The position numbers and the translations under genes are program-made. Below, in pieces: positions 40,336 to 52,960 of a stretch of 64,000 bases of DNA. Source of the stretch: Cyclina sinensis (lineage: Eukaryota > Mollusca > Bivalvia > Venerida > Veneridae). The notes under the pieces are model-generated. The model made no database searches, was not told the origin of the DNA, and saw only the letters and a list, made by a program, of their open reading frames with translations. The stretch spans positions 38,499,521 through 38,563,520 of the forward strand of contig JAAONU010000002.1 in NCBI GenBank assembly GCA_012932295.1, written 5' to 3'. Each line of letters starts with the position of its first letter. Position 1 is the stretch's first letter.

Positions 40336-43185
40336 ACTAGGACATAATTTTCCAAAACTTTTTTCTTTGAAAGAAAGATGTGATAAAATGAAACCAAGAG
40401 ATATTTGTGAATCATATATGCCTTCTAATGTACCTCTTTGACCTAAATATAGGCCCTATGATCTTAACCTTTGACAAAGTGGGCCCTATATCTTTCATCC
40501 ATTTCTTAATCCATCCTGTGAAATTTAAATTTCTTGGTGAAGCCACAGTTCTTGACATATCAGTTAATAAGCATTTTCATAGCACCCTGTGATCTTGAGC
40601 TCTGACCCAATGAGTCCAGAGTCTGAAGTATTAATGCCCAATTATCCTTTACATAAGTCTGAGATTTCCAAGTTCTTAGTTTTCTTGGTTTCTTGATCAT
40701 AAACCATTTTAAAGAGAGAGGATCCTTGAATTTAGCTGTTATTGGGTTATACTGATCAGAATGCATTTTCAGAGTGCAGGCCCCTGTGAGCTTGACCTCC
40801 GACCCAGCCAGTACTCAAAACCAATAAAAGACATCTATTCATTATGTCAAACCAAATATAAAGTTTCTAGGCTTATGCCTTCTCAAGTTATTGATCAGAA
40901 CCATTTGGTCTAGAGACAGGTTCGTTTTCAATTTAAAGAATTCCTTTTTTTAAATTGAATACCAAAGGACTAGTAGCACATTTTTGGAAAACTTTCAAAT
41001 TATATCTGTTCTACAGTTTTCAGCAGACTCTAACCCTGCAGTATTCTAAGTCTTGAGTATAGTTGTGTTAACTTTAATCCTTTATTTTCATATTAAAACC
41101 TTTATATATATCTCTCAGAAACAATAATCTCTCAGAAACAATCATTTTGAATATATAATACGGGAAGTCCGGTTGTGTCCATATTAGACGTCCTGATAAC
41201 TTGTACAACTTCAGATAAATTCTAATCTTTTAAAAATTTGTAAGATTTCAAACTTCAACAATATTTTTTTGGTTTTCTTCAGGTATATGAAGAGTAACAA
41301 TCACAGATATAATGATAATTTATCTGAGCATAAATGTGTATAGGAAATATTTGATGACACATTTCACACTCGGTAAACTCATTTGTTGTTCTGAATGTAT
41401 TTCAGATGACGTCATTTGTTGATGTTCTGTAACAAAGTCATAACTGACCGTCATTAGAAGCACTTGCAATAATCGAGTATTTTCACATTCATCAAAAAAG
41501 CTGATTTTATATCGCATATTTTTAACAATAGTAAGTAACTGAGGATTAGATATATGGCACTTTAGTATCATCTATGTTCTTCTGTATTCTTGCAGAATTG
41601 TGAGACCTGTTTAAAGTTCAAGAATATTACCTTTTTTTTTTTTAATTAAGGGACTTTAAGCATTATAACTTTAGGACAGTCAATGTTAATTTTCTTTTAT
41701 AAATTCTACTGGCAATTGTTAATATTTGTCTCATTTCCCCATTGCCCCATATAACTGAAAGTTTAAATTTTAAAAAAAATACTGATAATGTTAAACATTT
41801 GAGATTAAATTGAACTTACATTTTTAAAACCTTTTTTTTTCACTTTTTATATTTCCCAGATATCTGATTTTTTTTTTTCAAAGTACAATCAAATGACTCA
41901 TGTATTGTACCTACTTCCGCGAACATACCCTGAACACTTGTTTTGTTGACTTACTGTCACAATTTACACTGATAGTCACAAAAAACATTAAAGTTCAACC
42001 ATTTCTGATAATAATTATTATTCATAATTATTTGTTGATCAAACTGATAATGCTATAAAATGAAAAATTGTTTAAATGTTCCACAATAACAGTATTTCCT
42101 TATTTGATCAGACAGTAAGTAATATGGTACCAGTTCCGCACAACTATTGTCATACAGTATGTCTATGACAATATTTATATTTTTAATGAATGCAGTGTTA
42201 TATTTCACAATATTATCATTAAAGGAACACAATATACAATGTTTTCACTGGTCGCCTACTGAACTTGGTAAAAAAAAAATCAATGTTAATGTTAATTATG
42301 ATAACAAAAATCAATGTTAATTTGTGATTAGGATAACAATACTGAGAAATTAATTGACTAAATTTATAAAAAACGTTTCACATTCAACTGTCAGTTCCTA
42401 ATATAACTATCATAACAGTCCAGTAATACAAAAATAGACAACGAAAATGGTCCACTGTGGTACCAGAAGTCAAATGGGTTTAATGTTTTTTTCTTCTTCC
42501 TATATAAAATCTAATTTTCTACCAAAAATACTAACAACTATTTGCTGCTAGTAAGTGATAGGTAATTCTCCTTGTTTAGTGATTTGAAAAGGAAATTCTG
42601 ACACCCTAGTGAAAGTGGACTTAAATTGAAAGCACCTTGTTCTACTGACAATTCCTCTTATTTTATTCACCAAAAATGCATTTCCTAATAGCTGCACACA
42701 GAAATTTTAGATCTTTCAAGCTATTTCTCCATTAGGGGGCATCAAAAACCACTTGAAATATTTTATTTCAGTGATAAAAGTTTGATTTATTGCTGATGGA
42801 TGCTTCACTTGCCATCAACGCTTCCAAATGTCTTAACCCCCACCTCCCAGCACCAGTCCAGCCATATTTGCATACCACAGCTAAACCAAGAAAAGGAATA
42901 ATGTTTCCATCTGCGTTTATTACCTCAACTGACAAAGTTTACTACACTCAGTCATTAACTTGCATCTGACAGTGTTTGAACAAAATGTAATTAATACAAT
43001 AAAACCTTTTCTGGAAATAATTAAGTAGAAATATCAGGAAAAATATAAAGTTCTGTCTCACTGCAAAACCTCATAAACTTGATTTCTGCAAGTCTCTAGA
43101 TTTTGAGAGGCAGGCTTCTTACCATAGTTTTACCTTACAATATTTTTTACAGTACATGTAATGAAACTGCTCCATGCTCACAAAG
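40336..43185. other. AT-rich non-coding stretch
   Basis: 40560-40830 holds decayed phrases such as GACCCAATGAGTCC and GTGAGCTTGACCTCCGACCC, reminiscent of the array-type repeats. The rest, including the frame at 41320-41571, shows no recognisable feature. Confidence 0.45.
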
Positions 43186-43866
43186 TCATAGGCCAAAAGA
43201 ATATTAGAATGTTACAATATTAGTCAACCATGGCAAAAAGAATATTAGAATGTTACAATATTAGTCAACCATAGGCCAGTAGAATATTAGAATGTTACAA
43301 TATTAGTCAACCATAGGCCAGTAGAATATTAGAATGTTACAATATTAGTCAATCATAGGTAAAGGGAATATTAGAATGTTACAATATTAGTCAACCATAG
43401 GCCAAGAGAATATTTGAATGTTACAATATAAGTCAACCATAGGCCAAGGGAATATCAGAATGTTACAATATTATTCAACCATAGGCCAAGAGAATATTAG
43501 AATGTTACAATATTAGTCAATCACAGGTAAAGAAAATATTAGAATGTTACAATATAATTAAGTCAACCATAGGCCAAGAGAATATTAGAATGTTACAATA
43601 TTAGTCAATCACAGGTAACGAGAATATAAGAATGTTACAATATAAGTCAACCATAGGCCAAAGAATATTAGACTGTTACAATATTAGTCAACCATAGGCC
43701 AAGACAATATTAGAATGTTATAATATAAGTCAAACATAGGCCAAGACAATATTAGAATGTTACAATATTAGTCAATCACAGGTAAAGAAAGTATTAGAAT
43801 GTTACAATATAAGTCAACCATTGGCCAAGAGAATATTAGAATGTTACAATATAAGTCAACCATAGG
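43186..43866. repeat. Minisatellite, about 42 bp x 16, AT-rich
   Basis: The unit is AATATTAGAATGTTACAATA followed by TTAGTCAACCATAGGCCAAG. Spacing is 41-43 bp with small indels. Two variants occur: CAACCATAGGCCAAGAG and CAATCACAGGTAAAGAAA. Each unit carries AATATT at both sides of GAATGTTAC. Confidence 0.9.
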
Positions 43867-45085
43867 TTTGACATATAAGTCAAATGGCTGAAGTGACCCA
43901 GATGACTGCTTTTAGCAGTTGCAAACTCTCAATACATCCATAATATGACACACCTAATGAAGCTAAAAGATGACATCCTTGAAAACCAATTAATCATCAA
44001 ATCAGTTTTCAGAGTCAAGACAGCTTAAAATGAGCAGATTTTATGTTCTACCCAATTACACCCAAACCAAGGACAGACACCATCCCACTGTCAAAACTGG
44101 TAGCCATATGTCACAAGGACGTGTGTTGGGTGTCTGCCTGCCAACTTTAAATCTTAATAAATTTGGATTATATTAAACCTGTAATATCTATTGGCTTAAT
44201 TTTGACAAATCTACACCTAATATGTTACAGTTACTAAAAGAATTTTTGCTGTTTCAATTTATGATATTTGTCTTTAGTTGTTGTGGGATGGCGTATGGTG
44301 GAAATACAAGATATAATGATTTTTAGTGACCTATGTGCTTTTTGCTAGTTTCCTTGCTGTTCTTTTACCACAAGCTAAATGAAGTCTCATTCAAAACTCC
44401 ATACATAAAGTAACCAATATTACATAGTCCTTTCTCAATCTAAATTTAAGTTATTTCTGATGCAAATGTCCAATTTTCCTGCCAGAGTTCTTGATTATTT
44501 CTGCCATAAATTTTGCTGCCTTTTATGCTTGCTGCAGTAAATTTTGCTGCAGAATCAACACAATTATCTTATGATACTGCAGTAATATATCAGAACACCC
44601 TCCCCAACTGCTATCATTAGCTCCAATTCTTCACAGAATCCCTGACAGACATACCACCTATGTGCCTTTCATCATTCTGCCAATCATGGGAGGATTTTCA
44701 CTGACAAATAACTTACTTTTTCCTGCAAGAAGTTTACATTCTTTCCTAATTAATGTTTACAAACAAGTTAATTTGTCTCACTTAATTACTTTCCCATTGG
44801 TAATAAAATAACATTATAACAAGGATATAAGATAATAAGTATCTGTTTCATTGTTGCAGGAAGTGTTATATTTGCCTGTAAATATGCTACTAATTAATGA
44901 TTATTACTACAGCACAGGTATAATCAATTAATTAGGATAGCAGATTTTGATAATGTTAAAGCTATCAATTTTGTCCTGAGCTTCATAAGATTTTCAAGAA
45001 ATACTGTTGCTTATACTTTAGTGAATGAAAATTTTTCCTTCTTCAATTGTGTATATTTCAGAAACACCTTTCGGGTATATCAAGT
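43867..45085. other. Unique stretch with ATTA/forkhead-like words
   Basis: 44440-44960 includes CCTAATTAATGTTTACAAAC (a homeodomain-like word beside a forkhead-like TGTTTAC), CACTTAATTACTTTCCCATT, CTACTAATTAATGATTATTAC and CAATTAATTAGG. No coding frame is present. It is a possible enhancer. Confidence 0.3.
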
Positions 45086-45645
45086 CATGATATAATTGCA
45101 GCATTCATCAGTTATATCATCATGCTATAACTGCAGCATTCATCAGTTATCTCGTCATGCTATAACTGCAGCATTCATCAGTTATATCATCATGCTATAA
45201 CTGCAGCATTCATCAGTTATCTCGTCATGCTATAACTGCAGCATTCATCAGTTATACCATCATGCTATAACTGCAGCATTCATCAGTTATACCATCATGC
45301 TATAACTGCAACATTCATCAGTTATACCATCATGCTATAACTGCAGCATTCATCAGTTATATCATCATGCTATAACTGCAGCATTCATCAGTTATATCAT
45401 CATGCTATAACTGCAGCATTCATCAGTTACATCATCATGCTATAACTGCAGCATTCATCAGTTATATCATCATGCTATAACTGCAGCATTTGTCAGTTAT
45501 ATCGTCATGCTATAACTGCAACATTAATCAGTTATACCATCATGCTATAACTGCAGCATTCATCAGTTATATCATCATGCTATAACTGCAACATTCTTCA
45601 GTTAAATCATCATGCTATAACTGCAACATTCATCAGTTATAGCAT
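45086..45645. repeat. Minisatellite, exactly 35 bp x 16
   Basis: Units begin CATGCTATAACTGCAGCATT every 35 bp from 45086 to 45611 with no length change. The 16 units vary only by substitutions, mainly in the last bases (ATATCAT, CTCGT and ACCAT forms). Each holds the inverted pair TATAACTG/CAGTTATA around a 10-base loop. Confidence 0.95.
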
Positions 45646-46342
45646 GGCATCCTTCCTGACCTCTACACCATGTAAACTTTGTCACTACTTTGCACTGTTT
45701 GTAATATTTACTGCATTTTTTCTTGAATATCTATTTGCACAAAATAAATTCATCTCAGTATGTGTAACACCAAAAGGCAACCAATGGACTCATTTCTTGT
45801 AGAAGGTTTCATTTTGCTTTTCCTTAAAAAATAATATATCTTTGATGTTAATGCTACAATAAATATGATGTATGTTTCAGTCTGCAATTTTATGATATAT
45901 ATGAGAAAAAATTGTTATAAATATTTTGAGAACCATGTGAAGTAAGTGACAGTTCACCAGGTGTAAAGGTCAGAAAGTGTGCACTGTGCTATAACTGCCA
46001 AAACCTACTGTTATACTATGGCTAGATAATCTTGTTAATAAACCACCATTGGTTTAGTTGAGTTGTACAGTTTCTAACAAAGTCCTATCAGGACAAAAGT
46101 GAACCACATTTTTAGGAATGACCAGCACCAGACCCCTCTCCTTAGTTAAGAAACTGCCAATTTTCTTTCATATTTGGTATATAGCTGGACCCAAACCAAT
46201 GACCTTCAGTGAGAGGTATAGTGACAACACATCAGTGACTTCTGAACAAGACAATGGCAGCAGCAGGCCTGGGTCCAGAATCTACAGTAGATGGGGTGCA
46301 TATCTTGCTTGTGTGGGTAATGGATTTATCATAAGAACAATA
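45646..46342. other. AT-rich non-coding stretch
   Basis: 46118-46320 gives a chance-looking Ser/Pro-rich frame overlapping the MITE boundary. No gene is supported. Confidence 0.45.
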
Positions 46343-46895
46343 CAGTGGAACTTCCGAAAACCGAACACCCATGGGACCGGCCAAAAAGTTCGGATTTTGG
46401 AAGTTTCCGGAATTCAGAAGTACGAATGATCTAGACAAGTACAGGTGTAAAACACCAGTGGTTCTTTATGATAGTGAAATCCTGTTATTAATCCACTTAT
46501 CATCGCTTTAATTATTTACCGCTATCTTATTATCGATATATTCGGCTGCATGTCAATTTCAGATTGACAACTTGTTATTCTAACGCATGTCAAAATAAAC
46601 GATCACCGCTAATTGGTAAACAATAGATAGAGACGTGACATTTTTGCTGCTGGGTTTGCGATCTTAGGTCTGTCTTTTGCACTTTTTTTATTTTGTCCGG
46701 TATTTGGAAGTAAAATTGCATTGAATGAAACTAAATTTTACGGAAAAATCGTCCGGAATTCAGAATTCGGAAGTTCCGGATTTCAAAAGTATGATATACA
46801 TAGAAAACAAAAGGACAAATTTCGGGACTGAGAAAATAGTGCAGTTTTCAGAAGTTTCCGGTTTTTAGAAGGTCCGGTTTTCGGAAGTTCCACTG
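46343..46895. mobile_element. pogo/Tigger-like MITE, 553 bp
   Basis: Perfect 21-bp inverted ends begin CAGTGGAACTTCCGAAAACC, flanked by TA (46341-46342 and 46896-46897). CAGTGGAAC-type ends with TA duplications are typical of the pogo/Tigger branch of Tc1/mariner. The interior is non-coding and repeats CGGAAGTTCCGG-like words. It depends on a transposase elsewhere. Confidence 0.85.
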
Positions 46896-46944
46896 TATTT
46901 TCAACCTTAAAGTGACTATTTTAAAGAACAATTCTAAGCCAACT

Positions 46945-47140
46945 GGATGCTGGTGGAACATGCTACCAATGCCCGACTTTCTGGATGCTGGTGGAACATG
47001 CTACCAATGCCCAACTTTCTGGATGCTGGTGGAACATGCTACCAATGCCCGACTTTCTGGATGCTGGTGGAACATGATACCAATGCCCGACTTTCTGGAT
47101 GCTGGTGGAACATGGTACCAATGCCCAACTTTCTGGATAT
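46945..47140. repeat. Tandem repeat, 38 bp x 5
   Basis: Units GGATGCTGGTGGAACATGCT followed by ACCAATGCCCGACTTTCT start at 46945, 46983, 47021, 47059 and 47097. Because 38 is not a multiple of three, the same peptide pieces appear in all frames. The repeat-containing ORFs on both strands are artefacts. Confidence 0.95.
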
Positions 47141-48224
47141 GGGCCTGTATTGATGTCTACTGCTCTTGGTGTCAGACAGTACTTCAAAATTCAATAGACT
47201 GACTTTATAAATTAATTAATGTTAATTATAAAAAGATGCATACATTATATGATTAATTAGTTTTATAAAAGTATTAACTCATTAACCCTTTCATAACTTT
47301 TAATGACTAAATGCATCTTGCATATATATTAAATTACATACTACTTTCATTGTACCTATAAATGACAACACTTGGAGACAATTTACATCAACATGATGTT
47401 TATTTGTTATTTATTTGTTATTATAAAGTAACACCCAAAAGGAAAGGAAAATAAGTAAAATTACAAAACTATTTGGTTAATATTTATTAAAAATATGTCC
47501 AGTTTGCATGCTTATTGTCAATAGTATTTGGCAGTTATTACTTTAAAATTAGGTAAAAATATGTAACTTCAAATGTTTTAGTTTTTGTTTTTATATTTAC
47601 ACAAACAGTGTTGACACAAGGAACTCTGAGAGTCATGTTAATTTGAAGGAAATATTCTAGTGGGAAAAGGCACCTTGGAGAAATAAATACAAATTCCATG
47701 TTACAAAAAACAATTTCTGCTCCCTCCTCCTACTCCTCCCTCTAAATATCAGTAACATCTTTATAAATATTTCCACGGTTCAAATGTAAGACTGGTTTTG
47801 ATATATTTTCCAAACCTGTTGGCGTGAACAAATGTGTTAACCAGCCTTCAGCAGCAATTGCCACTGGTAATCATGGTTTATTTTTACAGACAGAAAACAG
47901 CAGAAAATAAAACAAGAATTTACATCAGAGTTCCATAAGCACATAAAGAAATTATTTTCTAGATATTCAGTGTGTTGGCCAAAGGAAGATCCCATTCATT
48001 TAGACAAAAAAGTTCCTTTTTTCACAAATTTGTTACGAAAGTTCACACCCGAAAGGTGTTATTGTTCTCGATGACACAAGAACCTTATTTATGTGATATA
48101 CTTAAGACTGTAATTGTGTGAACTCTGCATATCAATTTTGACTGATCAGCAATTTTAGCAGATAATAAGACAAATATAATGCTTTCTATGAAAACTAGAA
48201 ATGGTTTTTGATTGAACAAAAACA
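47141..48224. other. AT-rich non-coding stretch
   Basis: No gene or ordered repeat recognised. Confidence 0.5.
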
Positions 48225-49116
48225 TATGTCTCCCCCTAGCCAGTTGCTGCAGGCAGTATTGAATCAGACGATTGTAAAATTTGACATTTAACCTCCAAGT
48301 GTGACCTTGACCTTGAGACACCACACCCGCATAGTGGGTTCTGCATATCGCCTTGATGAGGTGAACATCTGACCCAAGTTTCATAAAAATCCTTCAAGGG
48401 CTTTTGAAGATACAGAGCGGACATGATTTTGTGGCATTTGACATTTAACCTCCAAATGTGACCTTGACCTTGAGACACCACACCTGCAAAGTGGGTTCTG
48501 CATGTCGCCTTGATGAGACAAACATCTGACCCAAGTTTCATAAAAATCCTTCAAGGGCTTTGGTAGATACAGAGCGGACACGATTTTGTGACAGACAGAC
48601 GGACGGACAGACAACCGGGGGAAAAACTATATGTCTCCCCCGATGAGGTGAACATCTGACCCAAGTTTCATAAAAATCCTTCAAGGGCTTTTGAAGATAC
48701 AGAGCGGACACGATTTTGTGGCATTTGACATTTAACCTCCAAGTGTGACCTTGACCTTGAGACACCACACCCGCAGAGTGGGTTCTGCACGTCGCCTTGA
48801 TGAGGTGAACATCTGACCCAAGTTTCATAAAAATCCTTCAAGGGCTTTTGAAGATACAGAGCGGACACGATTTTGTTGCATTTGACACTTAACCTCCAAG
48901 TGTGAACTTGACCTTGAGACACCACACCCGCAAAGTGGGTTCTGCACGTCGCCTTGATGAAGTGAACATCTGACCCAAGTTTCATAAAAATCCTTCAAGG
49001 GCTTTAGAAGATACAGAGCGGACACGATTTTGTGACGGACAGACGGACGGACGGACAGACGGACGGACAACCAGGGGAAAAACAATATGTCTCCCCCATT
49101 TTTGGGGGGAGACATA
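48225..49116. mobile_element. Array-type repeat with ATGTCTCCCCC/GGGGGAGACAT ends, 157-bp unit
   Basis: ATGTCTCCCC words occur at about 48227, 48632 and 49088, and the block closes with GGGGGAGACAT. The marker GACCCAAGTTTCATAAAAAT lies at 48371, 48528, 48658, 48815 and 48972. Spacing is 157 bp within each part, so there are two joined copies (about 48225-48628 and 48629-49116). Each ends in GACGGACGGACAGAC runs. Each unit contains TGACCTTGACCTTGA or a close variant. The overlapping minus-strand ORFs of about 77-105 residues are repeat translations, not genes. Confidence 0.85.
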
Positions 49117-50449
49117 ATTTCTCAGACTACTGTAAGTATAAACCTTCCACAATACAAATGCAGTTGTCTTTACTCAGTAACTTTATTCAGACTCTTGAAT
49201 GCAAGGTAAAATTTTTGGTCAGATCTAACTAGCTTTTTAAAACTTGTTTTAGCATCCTTACTGCTCCATCATCTGCTCCTGACACAAACATGAGAAAATG
49301 TTCAAGGCCACATCATTTATGTGACATGTTTGTCCTGTCAACAAAGGGTGCCATCTTCCTGCCGATTTATTTACTTACATCAAACTTCCATGATCAAATT
49401 CAAGTCATGCAAGATACTTCAAACAAATCTGACTGAAATTTCAAATTTATTCAGTTTTTTAACAGGGAGTCCTTCACATTACAATTGCAGTTGAATAGCT
49501 GAATCAAAAAAGGTTTTGAAACCCACTTGGTTAAATACTGTGCTATTCAAAATACAGACTCATACTGTGTGCTAACTGTTTACTTCAAATTCACATACAG
49601 GAGACATATTTTAATTCAATACCATCTTTGCTCAAACAGTGAAGAGAAGGCTTATTTAAATAAAGCTCACTGCTAAAAGTTTCAAGTAGAAAATCGACCC
49701 ATTAATTAAAACAAGTTTTCAAAGACTCTATTTAAATCTGTGAACCTTATGTAACACGGACTCAACAAGCTATTAGAGAAGAGCTTGGATTACAATTTAT
49801 ATGCACTGGCACAACATTGTGGTGACAGAACCCATTGTGTAACAAGATAAATGTAAGATCATTACCAACAAAAAATTTTCAACTCTTCAGATAGATATTA
49901 AAATCTGAAGAAAAAAATGCTTATCACACCTGCATGCTCGAAGAAGTAACTGAGCTGAATTTTGGAGGGATATATATCTTTATCATGCAAAAGCAATCTT
50001 TAGGTAGAGGTAACAAGTCAAAGTTACATAATGGGTGGCATTTCATTTTCAAATTGATCAAAAACCTGATGTATGTATCTATTTTCATAGTCATATCAAA
50101 CATCTGTTCATTCTTGCCTACAGATAACATTTTACAGAAAAGGGTTTTACACCTGTCAAGAATGTGTGCATACCTTCTTATTTCATTTATGTAACTGTGA
50201 GGAGTAAATAGGTCATCATTTGTCATTTTTGGTCCAACTGTTGCTTTTCCAACAGTACCTAACCATTAGCCCTAGAAAGCTCAAGTTCAAACCTTTAACA
50301 CAGAATTTTCAGTCAGGTAACAAATAGGCTCAACAGATTTTGCAATTGTATTTCCATGGCTTAAGCTACAGGTACTTGACCACATTTGCTTTGCTGCACT
50401 ATAAATTATTAGCAAAGGCAAACCACCTAAAATTGTAATTCTATTTAAA
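49117..50449. other. AT-rich non-coding stretch
   Basis: Frames on both strands at 49924-50226 overlap each other and show no domain. No gene is supported. Confidence 0.5.
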
Positions 50450-51255
50450 ACAAGAACTGTCACTGTAAGATGACAATGCCCTAAAGTGGTGCTTTGACTT
50501 TGAGCTGAGGACCAGTCATTCAAAGGGTCAAGGCATAATAAGTAAAGGACAATGGGATGGTCTTGTCCAAAGAGGTGTTGTGTCCAAGCATGTTCAAAGT
50601 CCAATGTTAAAGTTTTTGGATAACTGGATCTTCAAGGCAAAGGTCATTCAGGGGTCAAGGTCAGAAAAATATAGGTCAATGGGAAGTGTTGTTGTGTCCA
50701 AGTATAAAGTAAATCCAATTACTAATAAAGAAGTTATGGTTAATTTTAAAGTTTTTGGACAATTGGATCTTCAGTGTGAAGGTCATTCAGGGGTCAAGGT
50801 TGAATAAATATAGGTCAGTAGGAAGGTCTTGTCAAAAGGGGTGTTGTGTCCAAATATGAAGTAAATCCACTTACTAATAAGGAAGTTATGGTCAATGTTA
50901 AAGTTTTTGGACAATTGGATCTTCAAGGTAGAGGTCATTCAGGGCTGAAAGGTTAATGGGAATATCTTCTTCAAAGTGTTGTTGTGTCCAAGTATGAGGT
51001 CAATCCATCACTAATAAATAAGTTATGGTCAATATTTAAGTTTTTGGACAGTTAGATCTTCAGTGTGAAGGTCATTCAGGGGTCAAGGTCAAATAAATAT
51101 AGGTCAGTGGGAAGGTGTTGTCCGAAGGGTTTTTGTGTCCAAGTATGAAGTAAATCCACTTACTAATAAGGAAGTTGTGGCCAATGTTAAAGTTTTCGGG
51201 CGGACTGACGGACGAACAGTTCAAAAACTGTATGCCTCCCTCTGGGGGCATAAAA
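50450..51255. repeat. Array-type repeat, unit about 137-152 bp
   Basis: The marker AGTTTTTGGA lies at 50611, 50750, 50902 and 51039, with a variant at 51191. Units also share GTCATTCAGGGGTCAAGGTC, TTGTGTCCAAGTATGAAGTA and ACTAATAAGGAAGTTATGG. The block closes with GACTGACGGACGAAC and a small hairpin, TGCCTCCCTCTGGGGGCA. No coding capacity. Confidence 0.8.
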
Positions 51256-52330
51256 AGAAGATGAAAGCCAAAACTTCCAAATGAAGCAGTGGTAGACTGT
51301 AATTTGTACAAAAATAATGAGATTATAATCCATTTCATTTTTTTCAGGTTTAGATGGGAGTCCTTCTCAAAATAAACATTAATATCTGAAGCTGATGATA
51401 TCTGCAGTAATCAGCCCTATATCATATGCTGACCACGCTTTAAATTTCCTGGATTCAAATTAATCAAAGTCAAATAAACAGCCATAATTAGTACCTGCTA
51501 AATGATAGGGCAGATATATCATGATAGGGCAGTCCACTGCAGACAAAAAGTCATCAGTCTAAGTTTGATAAGGATCTGCACATGGAAATGCTTTTGTTAT
51601 CCTTTGCTTTAATGGTTTTGTGACCAGCCAGGCTGTTGGTTTGGTAACAAACATGTTAGGCTTACTTTTCAAATGTGAGAAGGATCTTTATTTCTAGTGA
51701 AAATATGTTCATTTAGCAGTTAATGGTGTAAAATTATTTACTTGTATCAAGATTTCCTTTCATGCTCACATTAAGAATACAATACACCGATGTAAGTCTG
51801 CATTGTTTCTATATCATCCATTAAAATGCATCAATTTATAACCCCCCTCCCTTTTTCTTATCTCAGGTCTACTGCTGAAGACCGATAATGCTCTCAAATA
51901 TTTCAGGCTATGTAGCATTGACTAGGAGTGAAAATTGTCTTTAGAGTTGCATTTTGTCAAATGAAAAAAATCAACACAAACTTCGAGTGAATCATACAAT
52001 TTTATCATCAAACTTAAGAACACTTTAACTTCCGATTTACTTCATAATGTATTGTTAGTTTAACCTCAAATCGAGGGCGGTGTAAAGGGAAACAGAAACC
52101 CTTCTGTCAAATCACTTTAGTTAAATGATCTTGAATTTTGATTGAAAGCTATAATTTTCCTTCTACACTATTAACAGGGAGTACTATAATTATCAAAATG
52201 ATTCAAATTTCATTTTTCATTCTGAACAAGTGAGATCACACAGATCTTTATAAAGCTGAACTCAACTTTGGTAATTGAAAAATGAGGAAACAAGCATACT
52301 TTAGCTAATTTTTCTTAGCTGAGTTCTGTT
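51256..52330. other. AT-rich non-coding stretch
   Basis: Nothing recognised. Confidence 0.5.
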
Positions 52331-52515
52331 TTTGGTTAGCATTTATGCTGAATCTTAATTATATCTTTGTTATGCTGAAAGCTGATAATGGTACCTCTAA
52401 CCATTCTTAAACTGACACCTTTATTATGCTGAAAAAGATTATAGTACCTACATCTTTTATGCTGCACCATGTTATGCTGAATCCCACTGACACCTTTGTT
52501 ATGCAAAATGCTGGC
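52331..52515. repeat. Irregular TTATGCTGAA-type repeat
   Basis: TTATGCTG or a close variant occurs six times in 185 bp, at irregular 14-55 bp spacing. It produces a minus-strand frame with recurring HNKGVS-like peptides that is not a real gene. Confidence 0.55.
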
Positions 52516-52870
52516 CTCCAGCTTCTTTAGACTGATTCTGGTTTCTCCCGGTGTTATACTGGACATGGCTGCAGTCTTTAACACCCAATAACATTGTTAT
52601 AAAAAATTATTACTTTCTGTTGCCTTTTATATCTGTTTTAGATATTTTCAGAGACAATTTACTAAAGTTTTATTTAAAGATTCCAAACATTAAGATTAAG
52701 GGCTTTGTTCCTGCAATGACATTTTATAGTGCCTGTAATAGCATATCTGGATAAAAGAGCAGAGTGAGTGGTTTATGCCAGAGTTCTTGCCACTATATCT
52801 TGTTACGGTCTAGTGCATACCTTCCTGTAATTGTATAAATACAACCTCTGACAAATGCGTTACATGGTTA

Positions 52871-52960
52871 GGGAATCGATTCTTTGACTCAGTGGTAAGA
52901 GTGTTGGTCTTCGATGTGCTAAGATTGAGGTTTGAATCCCGCTCTGGGTTGTTTATTCTA
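52871..52960 (+). repeat. tRNA-like SINE head or decayed tRNA
   Basis: GACTCAGTGGTAAGAGTG (A-box-like) is followed by GGTTTGAATCCC (B-box-like) at near tRNA spacing. The T stem does not pair well and the putative anticodon loop lacks T33. It is therefore a retroposon head or pseudo-tRNA, not a functional tRNA. Confidence 0.45.

Noticed and set aside
45086..45645. CRISPR-like appearance of regularly spaced repeats
   Set aside because: Units are contiguous with no unique spacers, no cas genes are near, and the DNA is eukaryotic. It is a minisatellite.
46912..47202. ORFs with repeated WWNMLPMPDFLDAGG-type peptide
   Set aside because: Produced by the 38-bp tandem repeat. The same peptide appears in two plus frames and another on the minus strand.
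48085..49115. Series of minus-strand ORFs of 77-105 residues with recurring peptides
   Set aside because: They are translations of the 157-bp repeat in shifting frames. No start context, splice signal or domain.
52871..52960. Functional tRNA gene
   Set aside because: A and B boxes are recognisable, but the T stem and anticodon loop do not form a proper cloverleaf.
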